Shown: piece after piece, positions 12,629 to 27,084 of the stretch
Numbering within the stretch: position 1 is the first letter of the stretch
Layout of the letters: the number at the start of each line of letters is the position of its first letter
Translations under genes and position numbers: made by a program
Notes under the pieces: model-generated
The model's database searches: none
The model's input: only the letters and a program-made list of their open reading frames with translations
Told to the model about the DNA's origin: nothing
Source: Erythrophleum ivorense
Lineage: Eukaryota > Streptophyta > Magnoliopsida > Fabales > Fabaceae
Direction of reading: 5' to 3'
Assembly (NCBI GenBank): GCA_026724425.1
Contig: JAIUCV010000023.1
Location: 3,596,001-3,660,000 of the forward strand
Length of the DNA: 64,000 bases

Positions 12629-14952
12629 CTCTGTATAATAACCCTAATTCTTAACTACCGTGATTAGGATTAATTATGCAGTTAATGATCATAAATCAAG
12701 GTCTAAAGTCACTACAATTAATTAAATTGGAAAAAAGTGAGAAAATTCGAACCTTGATAATATTAGGGTCATTAGCTAACTAACCAAAGCTATTTGATCC
12801 CACAAGTAACTCCAATTATCAATTAAGACATTTGGTTCACATTACCATTAATCCCAAGCACTAAAAAATCCTCTTACAAATGTTCCCAAATTGTTATATA
12901 TCATGTTTATAGTAAAATCCAAGTTTTCTGAGAAAAAAAAAAGAGTTTGGGGGACTTAGGCCGTGACTTGGACCTTCCTCGCTACGGTTAAGTTAGTTAT
13001 TGGAACTTAAAATAAAAACTACAAACCTTATACTATGACTTAGGCCTTCTGTGCTGTGGCAAAAGTGCTTTCTAGAACCTACTATTGAAACTTTCATGAT
13101 AGTGCTATGGCAAGCCTATATGGTGCTGTGATGAGAGACCCTCTTAGGACTCTCAAAACTTGCCTCCCTATGTTCACTACAGCGAGTTTGCTCTCTGTTA
13201 CTTTCTTTGGGAAAATTTCTTGCATTGCGTCATGGCGAGATATTTTGCCCTACAGTGCTCTTAGCTTCTGGATCTCCCTTAGCTATGGCTTAACCCTCTT
13301 CTGCACCTAAACTCTTATAAATTTCATCCTACACATACTAGACCTCCCTCAAGCAACATCCTAGGGTCATTTTTCCTTTAAGTTGTAAGGCTTTAATGGC
13401 AACCAACTAGCTAAATTACCCAACATACCTTCACATCCACTTAGAGACTAGAGTATTGATTTCAAATCTCTCTAACAATCATACATAAGCAAATTCAAAA
13501 ATTATTGACAGCAACAAGATTCATAAACCACTAACGTGATTATTCATGGTGATACAATAACATACTTCAAGTGATGAGTCTTATATCCATACTAATAAAG
13601 TTCCACATCAAATATAAATAAGTGCATACATCAAGTTCCAAATTGGTGTAAGGCCTAACTCCCTATTAGATACATCATAGGTCACCAAAACACAAAACTC
13701 CTACACTTGGCAATATGATTACATGATGATGATATACCAAAGAATAACAAAAATTAGTATCTATCTTAAATTAAATTAACCTAATTGCAACCTGCCCCAC
13801 ACAGGGTTATAGCTCATGGATGTTCATCCACTTCCTTTCTTTTATCCTTACCCAAAGAGCCTTTACCTAAAATAGTTAGCTTATAAAATGGGGTGAGAAG
13901 AAAATCTTAGTTACTAGAGGTAAATTTCATTCATATGTTTCAAATTAATCAACATATATGTATTAAATCAAATAAGTATAAAAAATAACAAAATATTAGC
14001 AAAATGTAATATTTGAGCTACCAGTGATCACTATCTCATATTAGTAATTACACACAATATGTTAAAAGCCAATAACACCAAGAGAGATCCGTCCATAGTA
14101 CCAACTCTCCAATGAGCATAACCTAGGCTCAGTTCATACAAGAGTCTGATCATAATTTGGTGCCTAATAGAAGCACGATGCATGCAATGTTTGGTTTCCA
14201 TTAACATAAAAAAATGAGCCATATATAAAAGAAATTCCCTTAAATAGAAGGATTTATGGCCAACTAAAATTAGGATAAAATTATAAATAATAATAAAAAA
14301 AAGATTTGAGGCTTAAGATGCCTAAAAACCAAAGCCAGATGAGCTTAGAAAATTTACCAAAGAAAGTAGGGGCATTTTTGTAATTTTTGAAAAATTTTGA
14401 AAACTCATAGGAGGACTTTTTAAATGAGAAATTTGAGCTTTCCAGGTTTTCAAAGGCCCTAAAACCATGGGAATTCGCAGAACAGTTTAAACTCCTTTGG
14501 TGAGCAATTTCGGCTTTTAGTTGACTGAAACTTTGATCGAATGGTTCAGAATAGTTTTAAATCCAATTTAGGTGAAACCAAAGCCATTTTATGAATTAGA
14601 GATCCAAATTTTATGATAGAAAAAATAGTTCTAAAAAAGGAGTTGAAATGAGCCCAAATGGACAAAACTAAGAAGAGGGACTAAATTGTAAATTTTAAAA
14701 GTTACTTAAATGAACTTGGTTTATAAAAACGCCCCATCTTTGGTCAAATATCCTCACCAAATTTTCCACACATTAAAATAGAATTAAGAAGGGCTAAGAG
14801 TGGTGTACAAGAGGGGAGGCCAAGGAAGGAAGAAGAAGAAGATTTGAAAAGTGTAAGTTTTAGCCACTTTTTCCTACTCCTTGCCTTATTAAACTTCTTC
14901 CCCTCTTCTTCCTCTTCCTTCTCATGGTTTTGGCATTTAATTTGGTGCTAAT

Positions 14953-17900
14953 TGTCATACCTTATATTTCCTTTCACTATATCCTTCCATTCAACATAAT
15001 TATGTGCATGTTCATAGGGAATTATTAAGGAAAAGCCATATTTTCATACGTTTAATGGTGTTACGTTTGGGTAAAATTTTTCAATTAACATTACGTGGGT
15101 CCCGTGGATTATCCAACAACATCATTTAGTCATTTATCATTGGTAAAAATCATGAACAACTTAAATTATTAAGCAATCCACGATTTTCAAGTCAAGAACC
15201 TCGAAATTCCCTTCATTCTTCACATCTGTACAGTGATAGATTTCAAGGAAAACTTTGAAAAATCATAACTAAATGTAAAAATATAGAAATCTACCATGCC
15301 ATAGCTTTCTAGAAAGCTCTAAGTGTTAAATGTATATTAAAAATAATTCCCAACCATGAAAATCTCATTTGGACCATGTTTGACATCAAAGAAAGCAAGG
15401 AGGTCGAGCTGTCTAGAAATCTGATACAACTTATTGATATAAATTTTGATAATTCATAATTAATTAAAAAAAATCCAATTCATGCAATCTATACCAATTT
15501 AGAAAGCTACAAAGGTTACCTAGAGGAGAAAAATAGTTCCAAACTAATCCAAGAGCATTCAGATCCTGAAGATTAATCAAACAGTAACATGGGTTTGGAG
15601 ATGTGCCTAGGACAAAACAACAACTTCAAAAATTTATATCTCTCTCTCTAGATATCCAAATGAGGTGCTTCTAATTGGCACAAGTCACTAGGAAGGTCTA
15701 GTTTCTCCTTGTAACATTTCATGGCGATTGGACATTGTTTTCCCTATGAATGACAAAGATAAAATTTGGATTATATGAATAGTACACTAACCAAAAACTA
15801 GAAAATTTGCTAATTTCAAAAATTTGCCAAAAATTTCATAAACCTCCAAATAATACCTATTTTAAATTTCCAAAAAGATCTCAACAAGCTCTAAATGTAC
15901 ATCAAATTTAAAATAAAGAGGAGCTCATTTGGATAGAAAGTGACTTAGCCCCACAATATGGTTAATTTTGCCTCCTTCAATATGTCAACTTTGTCCAAAT
16001 GGCTTCCTTAATGGTTTGGCACCTCTTGGGCAAGTTTAAAAGCATGAATATGACTTGTATAAACTACCCAAGTGGTCCCAAATTTCATGCATCTTAATTT
16101 GGCTATCCCTCACTCAAGAATGCATGTATCCAAGTATGCACACAAGGGTTCAAATTTCACATTTCCATTATCTTGGCACCATACAATGTTCATACATCAT
16201 TCATACATAATATTACATTTTTTCAATAGTTTACAACTCAAAAATATCATGTACATATCCACTTTGGTATCTAGGTACAAGGAAAACTACATAATTGTAA
16301 AAATGTAACTTCTCAAGACCTTTGGCTTGCATTCCTTGCTTCTTGAACATCACCTATGCATCTCAAGATGATGGAGGGAAGGGGAGTGAAATTCCTAGAA
16401 TCTCAATAGCTCACACACCCATTCACACATACATTCAAGGCATACATACATCAAGTGTACAAGTAAATAAGCTACCAACATCATAACTGCTCATTTACCA
16501 AATGTTCATGCCACACTTTTACAATCATGCCATCAAGAAGCTCTCTGAACTTTCGATTTTACCTCACCTCATTTCTAGGATTTTTGGATATGTCTCAGTC
16601 TTGGCCTAGGGACTTTTGACTTGGCCTCACCTATCCAAGAGACTTTTGGCCTAGTCTCACATATGCCTTGAGACTTTTAGCACATTCTCACCCACATTAA
16701 GGGACTTTTGGCATCACCTCACCCTCAGGAGCCAATTTCACAACTAAAGTCATTCAAGAACATATAGTGCCACCAATGCTAACTCAAGCATCAAGTGGCA
16801 TGTTCTTAAGTCACATTAACACATACATGCACACAAAGATATATACATGCACAAGGATGTAAGGAGAATGAGGTGGATAGCTATCTTGAATCTTGTAAGC
16901 TTTACTTAGTCTTATTCCTCCCTCTTTTTAGCCTCACAAGTGCACCTAGGTGGTTGGGTATTCTCTTGGCCTAAACATCATAAGTAGCACACAATCATAT
17001 ACTTGAAACAAGCCAAGACACTAATTATGTTCTTAAATACACACTTGATTCCATAAGTGGCCTAATGGTTCCATAAATGGCTTATTGAAATAACCTTCAC
17101 AATTCAAGCTCTAGGCTCCCATTTCTTTCCATCTCTAAGCCTTTTGGCCTCATTCAAATCCATTAGAACCCTCACACAATCCTTTGCATAAGCTTAGAAT
17201 CAAGTTGTTTCACAAAGTACCATTATGGACACCATTGTTCCATCTCTCAATCCATGGCTCCTAAATTTTTTTCAATGGTTTCTCCCATCTTCTAACATCA
17301 TATAAAGTCCCAAACCAAAGCTAGAACAATTTAAAACACTCCTTAATGCTATTGTTCATGCTTGGTCAAGACATGCACCATAATGGGGCTTCTTGGAGTT
17401 CTTGGTTTTTCCTTGATGGAGAGCCACTTGGGAGGATTTCTAGAGGTCTTAGGAGCTCAAGGAAACACTTAAATAGCCAAGAAAACACTCACATAAAATC
17501 AGATTTCACAAAACCCTAAAGAACACCACACTTTCCTATCTTAATTTCTATTAGTTTTCCTTAGAATTTCTTGCTATATTCCTCTTCCTCATAATCTAAA
17601 ACCCTAGTTCCTCTCTTGTTTTTAGATAGAAAATCCTCTCTTCCCTTGGTTCTGTTCTTGGCTGAAATACACACAAAGGGAGAGCAAGGAGAAGAAGCAA
17701 CAATAACAAGCGATTACCTTAGTTTCAAATGTGCTTTCAAAGCTTTTTCTTCTTGGTTTGCCTCTCCTTAAAATTCTTAAACTGCCTCTCTAAGTTTTGG
17801 ACCAAAAACAGAATCAATTCACTTAAATAAACCTTGGAAAAAGAGCTAAGAAGGAGAGGAACAAGATTGGAAGAAGGAGAGGCATAAATTTTCATGAAAT

Positions 17901-18586
17901 TTCTCACCTTTTCCTTGATTTCTTCCTTCCTTTCTCTCTCCTCTTCTTGTGTGCCTAAGAGAGTTGGTCCTTTTCTGTATTTTAGGCAAAAGAAAGTCAT
18001 GCTATATGAGAGGAGGAAGAGTCAAAAAGCTTATGAAACATTCAAGAAACTCACTTTTTCAAAAATTCCAATTTCATCCTTTTGTAATGACAATTTTTTT
18101 TGGCTTCGTTTTAGCTCCTTTTTTAGAATCGACTTTTCCATTATAAAATTTAGTTTTCCAATTTAATAAAATGCCTTTGGAATCACTCAAATTGAAGGTA
18201 AAACCTTCCCGAACGAATTCGTTAAATTTTGGGCTCATTGCCATTGAAAAAAGTACATTAGAGGGGCTTTACTAGTCCCAGGGCTTCTCATGGTTTTTAG
18301 AGTCTCTAAGAATCCTCGATAACTCAAAATTTCCATTTAAAAAGCCCTCTTATGTGTTTTTCCAAAAGTTATACTTATTTACAAAAATGCCATTATGTTT
18401 CGTCATTTTTTGTCATAATTTGTTTCACTATCATAGCTTTATTTTTCTTTCTGTCTAAGCTTGGAATTATCATTTTCAGGAGCCTAGGACTTTACCCAAT
18501 TTTTTTGGGATATTATCTAGCTCATTTCAATAGACTTGCTTTTATATAATTCATTTCGTCATTTTATGAAAATTACGTTCATTACA
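14953..18586 (-). mobile_element. A-family solo LTR (A4), inverted
   Basis: On the minus strand it starts TGTAATGAACG at 18586 and ends GGTATGACA at 14953, 3634 bp. The flanks carry CTAAT (14948-14952 and 18587-18591). It lies inside A3 in the opposite orientation, so A3 and A4 form a long imperfect inverted repeat. ORFs of 60-90 codons near 17737-18166 are chance coding. Confidence 0.85.
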
Positions 18587-20510
18587 CTAATATGTGGTTA
18601 GTTCAGAAGAGGGAAGAGAGGATTTGAGGAGGTTCTTGGTAGCATAAGGAAGCTCCCTTAGAAAGCTTGTAAACAAGGTAAGCAAAGTGGGACTTTGTTG
18701 CTTCTTCTTGAATTTCTTTTCCTTTATGGTTTTGGTCAGAATAGGGGCTATATAATAGCGATCCAATTCTGGTCTAAACATGATAGTAAGTGAGGCTTTG
18801 AGGCATGGGGAATCCAATAAAGCAATTAGGGATCAAAATGAACCATTAGAATTCAAGGTAGTAAAGTTAGGGATTCTTGGACATATGGCAAAATTTGATT
18901 TGATTCAAGGATTTTCTAGCTTATGTAAGTGCTTGTATGAGCTCCTAAGATCCCTAGAGATCCTCCCACATGCACCTCCCATCCAAGGAAGCAAAGAAAC
19001 TCTATGGACTCCTTAAGGAAGCCTTGTCTCAACCTAGGATAGAAGTAATACTTAGGGAGTGTTTTAATTGCTTCCAAACTTGATTTTGTATCATATATGA
19101 TGGGAGAGTATAAGAGGAAGTCTTGAAAAAATTTTAGAAGTCATGGATAATGAGATGAAGCTATAGGTTTCATATTGTAGCATAATGAAGCAACACCTAG
19201 CTAGGCTCCTTAAAATAATTGTGTAATAGTTCCAAGGAGTCTAAATGGAGTTAAGAGTCATAGATTAAGGAAGAGAATGGAGCCAATATCATGTTTTCCC
19301 AAGGTTACTTCATTAGGTGCCTTATGGAACCATAATTGAACCATTTGAGCAACCAAGTTGTTCTAGTGTGTGTGTAGCTTTAGTAATTGTTCCAAGAGCA
19401 TAATTGGATCCCATTTCATGTGATTAAGCCAAGGGAGTCAAGCTCCACCTCTTTGTGGGTGTTTGGCCAAGGGGGAGGAAGAGAATTCAAGAGGTTAACG
19501 TGTGTTAAAGTGTGTTATGCATGCAAAATAGCTCTCTCTCCTTTCTCTTATGCATGTGTGGATGTTTTCTTGTCTTTGAATGTGTGTGTATATGTTTAAG
19601 TCATGAAATATGTCTCTAGCAAGTATTTAAATGCCATGGTACCATGTTACTATGTTTATGCGTTTGTAAAATGCTTTTATGTATGTTTTTGGCTTACTTG
19701 AGTGTGGTAAGGCCAAGAGTCCCTTAGCAAGAGTGAGGATGATCCAAAAGTCCCTAAAGGTTGGGTGAGATAAGCCAAAAGTCTCTAGAAAGAGTGAGGC
19801 TTAGTCAAAAGTGGGTGAGGCAAGTCCAAAAGTCCCAAAGAGAATGGATGAGGCTAAACCATTATCTTAACAAGCTTATGTATGATGATTATGTGTACTT
19901 GAATGAAAGAAATGCTTTATATATGTTCATGACTTTTAAGAAAGCTTTGCACGCATTTCTAGACATGAAAATGGCATCTATTATGTGTGTTTGAAAGAGA
20001 GAAAAGCTATTGGGATTCCTAGAATCTCACTCTTTCCTCCCTATTACTTAATATGCCTATGTGGATCAAGAGAGTAAGGAAATGAGAGCTACCACACTTA
20101 AAAGTAAGAAGATTAGCAATGGAGTTGTAAAATATTTGTATTATAGCTATATGATGTATGAGCTTATGAATATTTGTAAAAGCATAGGTATATTCTATAT
20201 GTATGAGAACTAGACTTATGTGAATGATATTACATGAATTTGACTTAGATATGCAAAGTTATACAAGTATGGCTCTTATGTATATCTTGGTGTGGATGAG
20301 TGAGATCATGGAATCTGGGTTATAAGCCCTTTGAGACATGTTTGATAAAGTATTTTAATGCTTTCCCACATGCTCATGTGGCCATAGAATGAGAAGAAGC
20401 AAAAATGAACCCCTTAAGACCCCATATGAAGCCTAAAAAAGGCATTTTGCAACCCTATGTCACAAACTGACTAAATGGATAAATTTCCTCATGAAATTTT
20501 GCATGCTTAT

Positions 20511-22392
20511 TGATGGTTGTGTCGTATAACCCTCAAAATAAAACTAGGTTAGATTATATATAGCTAGTGGCACAACTTAGGTTATCTCCCTTGGAATTGG
20601 AGTTCAATGTTCAATTGGGTCTTCTAAATATTAAAGGATCCTAAAAGCTATCTAAATTAAGGGGGTTGTTTATCTAATTAAATTGAGTAAAATGAAATTA
20701 AAATAAAGTTTTTTAAATTGTACCTAATTGGATGAATTATGGTTTATAATTGACTTTTGACTAGCTTAGGTTTGGTCCCTTGGTATCTACTATCCATATC
20801 CTAATTCAATTGTAATTAATTCTAGTCTAAGAATCTCTAATTGTGTTCATAATAATGTATCTTAAGTTACCACGCAAGAATCAAGGGATTAACAATTTAA
20901 TATTGAATTGAAACCTCAATCCCGCATTAAATCGCTAACTCTTGTCATTAGGATCGATGAACACTTGAATTGAGTGATTAATTAATTAATTAGCCTCTGA
21001 ATTAACACTTTAGGAGATTCAATTAACCAATTAAACTCCAATGATTCCTCAAATTAGATAATTAAACACACTAATTCTCACAAGCATTTCATCAAACACT
21101 TTGATTGCACACTTGGAAAATGGTAGGAACTAGTACTAAAATTAATCAATTAAAACATCAATTGCTCTCCTAATTAGTATCTAACCAGCTACTAATCATA
21201 AACTATATTAATTCAGTTAATTACAAGCTTAACCAGGCAAATAAAATAACAAAAATCAATGTAGAAAGAGATATGAATCTTAGCCAAATTTCTAAGTTCT
21301 TCTCCATGGATTCAAGCTTCCACCAAGGATCTTCCTTCTAGCTAGCCACACATGGAATTAATTCTTCATTTGAGTGGAGATGGAATGGGAATGGAGGATG
21401 AATGAGAAAATGGCATGGAGAGGATGGTCTTTGCATAAAGGATGGAATGAATGATGATGGGATATGACTCAATGGGTTTTGGATGAGTGATTTTGCCTTT
21501 GCCCGAGTTCAGCCCTTATCACGTGCTTCCCATTTGTTCTTCACGTGCTCTTTAATGAATCACATGCAGCCTTCACATGAGCTTCTTATTTCCTCTTCGC
21601 GTTAACCCTAGCTACTTTCTCTTCTTTTCCTTCACATTATTATTCACGTAAGCTCCATGTGCTCAGCCTTTCATTCCCAATTCTGCATGTGTATATGTTT
21701 TTCTACTCGCTAACCCGTAGCTTTTCTTTCTCAGCTCATTCTGCTCCTTACTCAAGTCCATCATTTAGCTTGTGTAGCTTACATGAGAGCTGCCCAAGCT
21801 CCTTTCAACTCGATACTCTTTCCCATTCAAACAAGAACCCTCTCAACCCGTAGTTGGTTCTTTATGCTTCCTCGAGTTCGAATGAGTGTGTGCATGTGGC
21901 AGCTCCTATCACATACTTAAAACCCATGCTCTTCCTTTTCTCTTTCCACGTAGCTTTTCACAGCTTCGTTTTAGCTTCTTCATGCATTCTAGCTTCATTT
22001 AAACTTAAGCCCACTCTTCTTTTTATTCCTCAGGTGCCTCCTCTATTTTGCTTGTGCTTCCAAGTAACTTTGTTGCCCCTCTTGAGATTGCACCCTAACA
22101 CACTTAAAGCCCATCTCTTCTCTTTTTTTTCTTCTTCAATTCAATTTTCTATTCAAGCTCTAATTTTCATTGAAAATCTACATAAAAAGAATTGAAGAGA
22201 TGAAATAAGAATATTCACAAAATTCATTTAAAAAGTTTATGTATTAAAATTCCAAAATTTTACAAATTTACTCCTAAAATATAGAAATGGCTATTAAAAT
22301 AAAATCTTATCTAATTAAAGTCTTAAAGCCATATTTCATTATTAAAATGCCTAAGTTAGAAAGATTAAAATATATAAAATTGGCATTGATCA
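20511..22392 (-). mobile_element. C-family solo LTR (C1)
   Basis: It is bounded by TGATGG at 20511 and TGATCA ending at 22392, 1882 bp, with duplications CTTAT at 20506-20510 and 22393-22397. The minus strand aligns with the 5' LTR at 48752-51317, for instance the CCTCAAAATAAAACTAGG block at its 3' end and the ATATGGCTTTAAGACTTTAATTA block near its start. It is shorter than C3 because much of the ACGT-rich U3 region is absent. The 64- and 113-codon ORFs at 21659-22195 lie on the strand opposite to U3 and are not genes. Confidence 0.85.
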
Positions 22393-24392
22393 CTTATAGA
22401 TCTTGTCAAAAGCTTTTTGGAAAGCTAATGTGCATATTATTTGGAGCTCTAGAAAATATTTGGTGAATTTTCTAAAGTTGGTAATTTTCCATAGTTTGGT
22501 ACTGTCACTGTACAATTGGTCAAAATTTGCATCTCTATCATGCATGAGGTAATTGATATCCAATTGCTGTAAAATTTTATAGGAAGAAATTAGACCTTCT
22601 CAGTGACCTGTGCCAACTAGAACCACCTCATTTGGATTTCTAGAGAGGGAGATATGAATTTTTGAAGTTTCTATCCTGTTCTAGGTGTATAGTCAGACCT
22701 CTAGCACTGTTCCATCGAGTTTTCGGGTTTGAATGTTGTTGGATTGATCTAGAATTATTTTTTCCCTCTAGCTAACATCCACACCTTTCCAAATTGGTAT
22801 AGGTTGCATGAATTGGATTTTTTTGAAATTAATTATGCATTTTTAAAATTTATATCAGTAAGCTATATTAGTAATACTAGATAGCCTAATCTTTGTGCCT
22901 TTTTTATTTTCAAACGTGGTCTAGATGAGATTGTCATAGCTTGGAATTATTTTTAGTATAAATTTAACATCTAGAGCTTTCTAGAAAGCTATAGGTTGCT
23001 TGATTTCTATTTTTCTAGATTTAGTTATGATTTTCCAAAGTTGCTAGTAGAAAACTGAAATTCTGACCCGAGGCAAAATGTGAGTATTTGTGATTTTTAG
23101 CTCTTGGTCCGTGGTTTGTGCAAAGTTTTAGGATGTTTATAATTTGCATGGATGGAAAATAATTAGAGAATGTTGTTAGTAAGTTTTCAGGATCCACAGA
23201 TCAAAATTTGAATTTTTAACCTTAATGTAACGTAAAGAAATAGCATATTTTATTTCCTTTCCTTGTTTTTTTTAACTTGCACATGAAAGCTATCTTGAAT
23301 ATAGGAATATGGGGTCTAATAAAGTATGGTGTCACAATGCACGAGTAGCAGCCATACCATAACTCTACCATGGACTAACAAGCTCCAATCACAATAAATC
23401 AAATAGTTAACTATTTATTTAGCATTTAAAATCATACATTTGTAGCAGATATAAGATTAAATTGAACATATGCAAGGAATAAAAGTTAACCCTAGTTACC
23501 TCACTTGGTTAACAATTCTTTGAAAGCCAACAATAATGCTACTTTAGCTTATGTGCACAAAACCAAACCATTACTACTTTTACTCATTATTTATAGTAGC
23601 AAACCAAATACTTAAAGAATTAAACTACCAAAAACTACCTAGAGGACATTTACAAAGCCACTACAAGCTCTAAATTCGAATTTCGCATTCCTTACACTAG
23701 AATCCTCAAGATACCTTTCAATTTTCTGGGTAAATTCGCACAAAATTAATATCCATATTATTAATCAACTATAGGAGTCTCAAACTAGCAAAAAAATGTA
23801 TTAAAATGGGAAGGAAACACTTACCTAACACCACCCCTAGCTTTAACCTCTAAAAATCCACAATGAAAGCACCAAAGAACAAGTTTCAGTTTTAGGTGGA
23901 AGATGAAAATGCTCCAAATGAGAAACCAGTCGTTTTAAATTGAAGAGGAAGAAGAGAGAATTAAGTTATATATAATACATTGGCTGAATCTTGCTCTAGG
24001 AGTGGGAAATGATGGAATTATGTTACTAACCCTAGCCTCCCCTTTGGACCTCCAAATTTCCCTTATGTCTCTTTGTGTTTTTTCTACAAAATAGGAAGAT
24101 TACTGAAGTGTATTTAGGGTTTAGATGAGTTTAAGTTAGGTTGTGGGCTGACTTAAAGGCCCAAATCTAAGTAGGTTTAGATTTTGATTTGATGGGCTAA
24201 CTATAAGAGTCCATTAACATTGGGTCTGCACATAACTAAGGTTGGGCTCCTAAGAAATGGAATTGGGTTAATCATATGGCCCAAATTTAAAATCCATCTC
24301 CCTTTCTACTTAATTAATTTTACTAATTACCCATATTAATTCCTTAACTTATTGTAATTGCTTTTAAATAAATTTTGGGGTGTTACACTCTG

Positions 24393-25204
24393 AGTCTGTT
24401 TGATTTTGATTTTGACTAGATGCTTCCCATTCTAGTTTGCTAAATGACCTCATAATAAGACTTTTATTTGAAGTATTCATTTTAATTATGACACAAACGT
24501 TGAATTATTTGTACATTAGCATTGTTATTTTATATGAGTTGTGAATTATCTTATTCTTATTATTATTTAAAAATAAAACAAATTCATGATGGTTTATTGA
24601 CTCTCAATGTGAACAATGTTTTTTGAAAAACTCTTATGTCCTGGTTTGTCTCTTCATGTCATAGCTAGTGTTATCTGCTCATTGAGTGTTACAACTCACC
24701 ATGCTTATTTTTTTACAGGTTGCAAATTACTATGAGATCACATGTTATACTTGGGGTATGGGTACTTTAACATGTAGCTGTTATGCCTCATATTTTCTTT
24801 TTGCTTGAGCAAAACTTTTCATGAATGTAAATAACAATTGTTCTCTAGTATAGTTCCATAATTGGTAGGCCCCTATCCTAATTTAGTTAGTTACGTAAAG
24901 AGCTGAGCTTTCCTACTAGTACCATTAAGTTCCTATATATAGTGGAATTTGCAGGTTGTCTATTTGCTGAGGACACTTTGCACCTAAAGAAGAATTCTAC
25001 AAGGAATAAAACTTGATTAGGCATTGATGATCTTGAATTATGCTAGGGAATTTTATTAGTTGATTATGTTTGCCAAAGTTATGGCCTTAAACTTTGGTAT
25101 TATTAATTTAAGAATTTTGCTTTAGAGTGTTAGCTTAGGCTTATAGATGCATGGTAAACCTTGTAATTTCATGCTAATCATATCTTCATTTTTGGGGTGT
25201 GACA
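24393..25204 (+). mobile_element. Old gypsy LTR (E), 3' end
   Basis: It ends GGGGTGTGACA and is followed after three bases by a primer-binding site, so this is the 3' end of a 5' LTR. The sequence is unlike A, B and C. With 11796-12628 it makes at least 1.6 kb of LTR; its start lies further left or is lost. Confidence 0.6.
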
Positions 25205-25208
25205 AAGT

Positions 25209-25220
25209 TGGTATTAGAGC
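25209..25220 (+). promoter_or_regulatory. Decayed tRNA-Met primer-binding site
   Basis: TGGTATTAGAGC differs from the plant initiator tRNA-Met complement TGGTATCAGAGC by one C-to-T change. Its distance from the LTR end (4 bases) is right for a primer site. Confidence 0.7.
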
Positions 25221-27080
25221 TTGGTTTTCTTGTGGCACGTGGAGTGAGTATTCTCTAATGGAACTTTAGTCATCATTATGAAACCTAGCCATAATCATGA
25301 CTAAGGCATCATTAGAGGCCTTACAGGATCTTAGGTCTTCTTTCTTTTGTTGTGCTTTATGGATAACATTTGAGTCTAAGTATAGATAGAAGTTGTTTGA
25401 AAATTTTCTCTTGGTCATATGTAGCATATAGGAGCCACCTAAGGCCACTTAGTTATTTAGGTTTTTAGACTCCTCCTTATTGCACATGATGGCATAAATC
25501 ATATTTTGAGTATTTAAAAGTCTAAGTATGGAATCATGAGTATCATTATGGTTAGCCAGGTGGGTCCTATAGGCCAAATTATATGGTAGTGAATATTGCA
25601 ATATTAATTGGATAAGGCTTTGGTCTTGATTACACAAGATTTACTAGGTTGCATTGAAGGTTACTGATGTGTTACTAAACATAAGTGTAGTTTGATGTTA
25701 TTATAAGCCATTTAGAATAGTATGTTATCTTAAAAAAAAAATCTACTGAAAATGAATTTCACATGGTATGTTTCTAGAAATGATAATTAGATAGGTCCTG
25801 CAGCTATTAAACTGGCATGTGCTACACTATGTGTATGCTAATTTGATTGATGTGTTTGATAACTTACATCTTGCTAGCTCTTAGGGGTGGGTCACTAGGT
25901 AAGGGGTTGAGAATTTTAAATTTTCTTGATACTATGGTTGTAAATAACTAGACACATCATAATCAATTCACTCTTGGTATTTATGTTATTTGTCTTATGC
26001 CTATTGGCGTAAGTGATGAATATTGTGAGTCATTGGACTCTTTAAATTATCTTTCTATATTTAAATTCTTATTAAGGAGATATGTGTTTATTACTTTAGG
26101 TACTAATGTCCTTAGTTTTGTTCTAGCTATAAAGTAATCGGAGTTACAAAAAAATGTAAATTAATTATAAGACACTAGGTGGTGATATATAGAAACTTAT
26201 GATGAATATAGATGCTTGTGATATTATCAAGTGTAGAAAAGTAATGATTGTGCCTACTTAATATGGAAAGAGAAGATGGACTAACCTTGTAAAAATAAAA
26301 TAAAATAAAAATGGGCAATCGATCACTTACAACTCTAATATTCAAGTGGTAGGTTATTTATTAGGTGTAGGATTCTAAATAGATAGGATAAGGTAAACAC
26401 AAGGTATTTAATGCAATCTAAATAGTTAATTTAAGCCTTATAGAATAATTTTTTGACTTACAGCTACTAAACTAAATAAACTACTAAAGTTTCTATTATA
26501 CAAGGTTGAAGGAGCTTATTTTAGTTATTATTAGCTTTGTGCATGCTTCATTGGTTTTTAATAAAGTTATGTAGGAATGATGTTATCTTCTAGTCTCCCC
26601 TTAATTAGATAAGGCTCACCAAATATCAAAAGGTTCATATTTATATATGATCTAGGTTTATTTTCATACTAGGATAGTTTAATGGTCCCTTTTTAGCTTA
26701 TTCTGTAACATGTAACCCACCCACTTAGGGTAGCAATCACACTAAGAGTGTAAGGAACAATAATCAATCCAATTATATGGGATAATAGGAGGTGATGTAT
26801 GTCACACAGTAAGTTAAGACCTAATAAAGATTTGTTGCTTAATTAGAACTCTCTCTCTTTGTGTTTTGTTGCAAGACAATTTGTTACACTTATCTATAGC
26901 ACTACTTGCTACCTTTTTAGTAAGCTTGAGCACAATATGCAAATATTAATGCAAGGGATTGTATAAAATTGTAGCAAGTAAATTGATAGGTCGGTAGAGT
27001 TAATTGGGTCATGTAAAGTGATTGTAAATTCCTCTTGTATTCTATGTAACAATTGGGTTGAGCATTTTTCTTTTAGCAAA
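25221..27080 (+). other. Unassigned AT-rich DNA, probably decayed element interior
   Basis: About 1.9 kb follows the E primer site. I see no ORF above about 60 codons that looks real, no protein motif and no clear LTR boundary. It is probably the eroded internal region of E plus flanking DNA of the next fragment. Confidence 0.3.
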
Positions 27081-27084
27081 TAAA

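Larger units (their letters stand above)
14183..23336 (+). mobile_element. A-family solo LTR (A3), interrupted by A4 and C1
   Basis: It starts TGCAATGTTTGG, a decayed TGTAATGTCTGG, and ends GGTGTCACA. The flanks carry ATGCA (14178-14182 and 23337-23341). Removing A4 with one duplication copy and C1 with one duplication copy leaves about 3.6 kb, the normal A LTR length. The pieces are 14183-14952, 18592-20510 and 22398-23336, all collinear with 44774-48441. There is no internal region, so it is a solo LTR. Confidence 0.85.
12634..24387 (-). mobile_element. B-family solo LTR (B1), interrupted by A3
   Basis: On the minus strand it starts TGTAACACCCC at 24387 and ends at 12634. It is flanked by CTCTG (12629-12633 and 24388-24392). 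The outer end reads TATAATAACCC against TGTGACAACCC in the young copies, differing only by transitions. The two B1 pieces are 12634-14182 and 23342-24387, about 2.6 kb together, and they align with 29775-32240, 52178-55029 and 58962-61959. The GC-rich segment near 12955-13290 is a decayed form of the CpG-rich repeat in the young copies. Confidence 0.8.
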
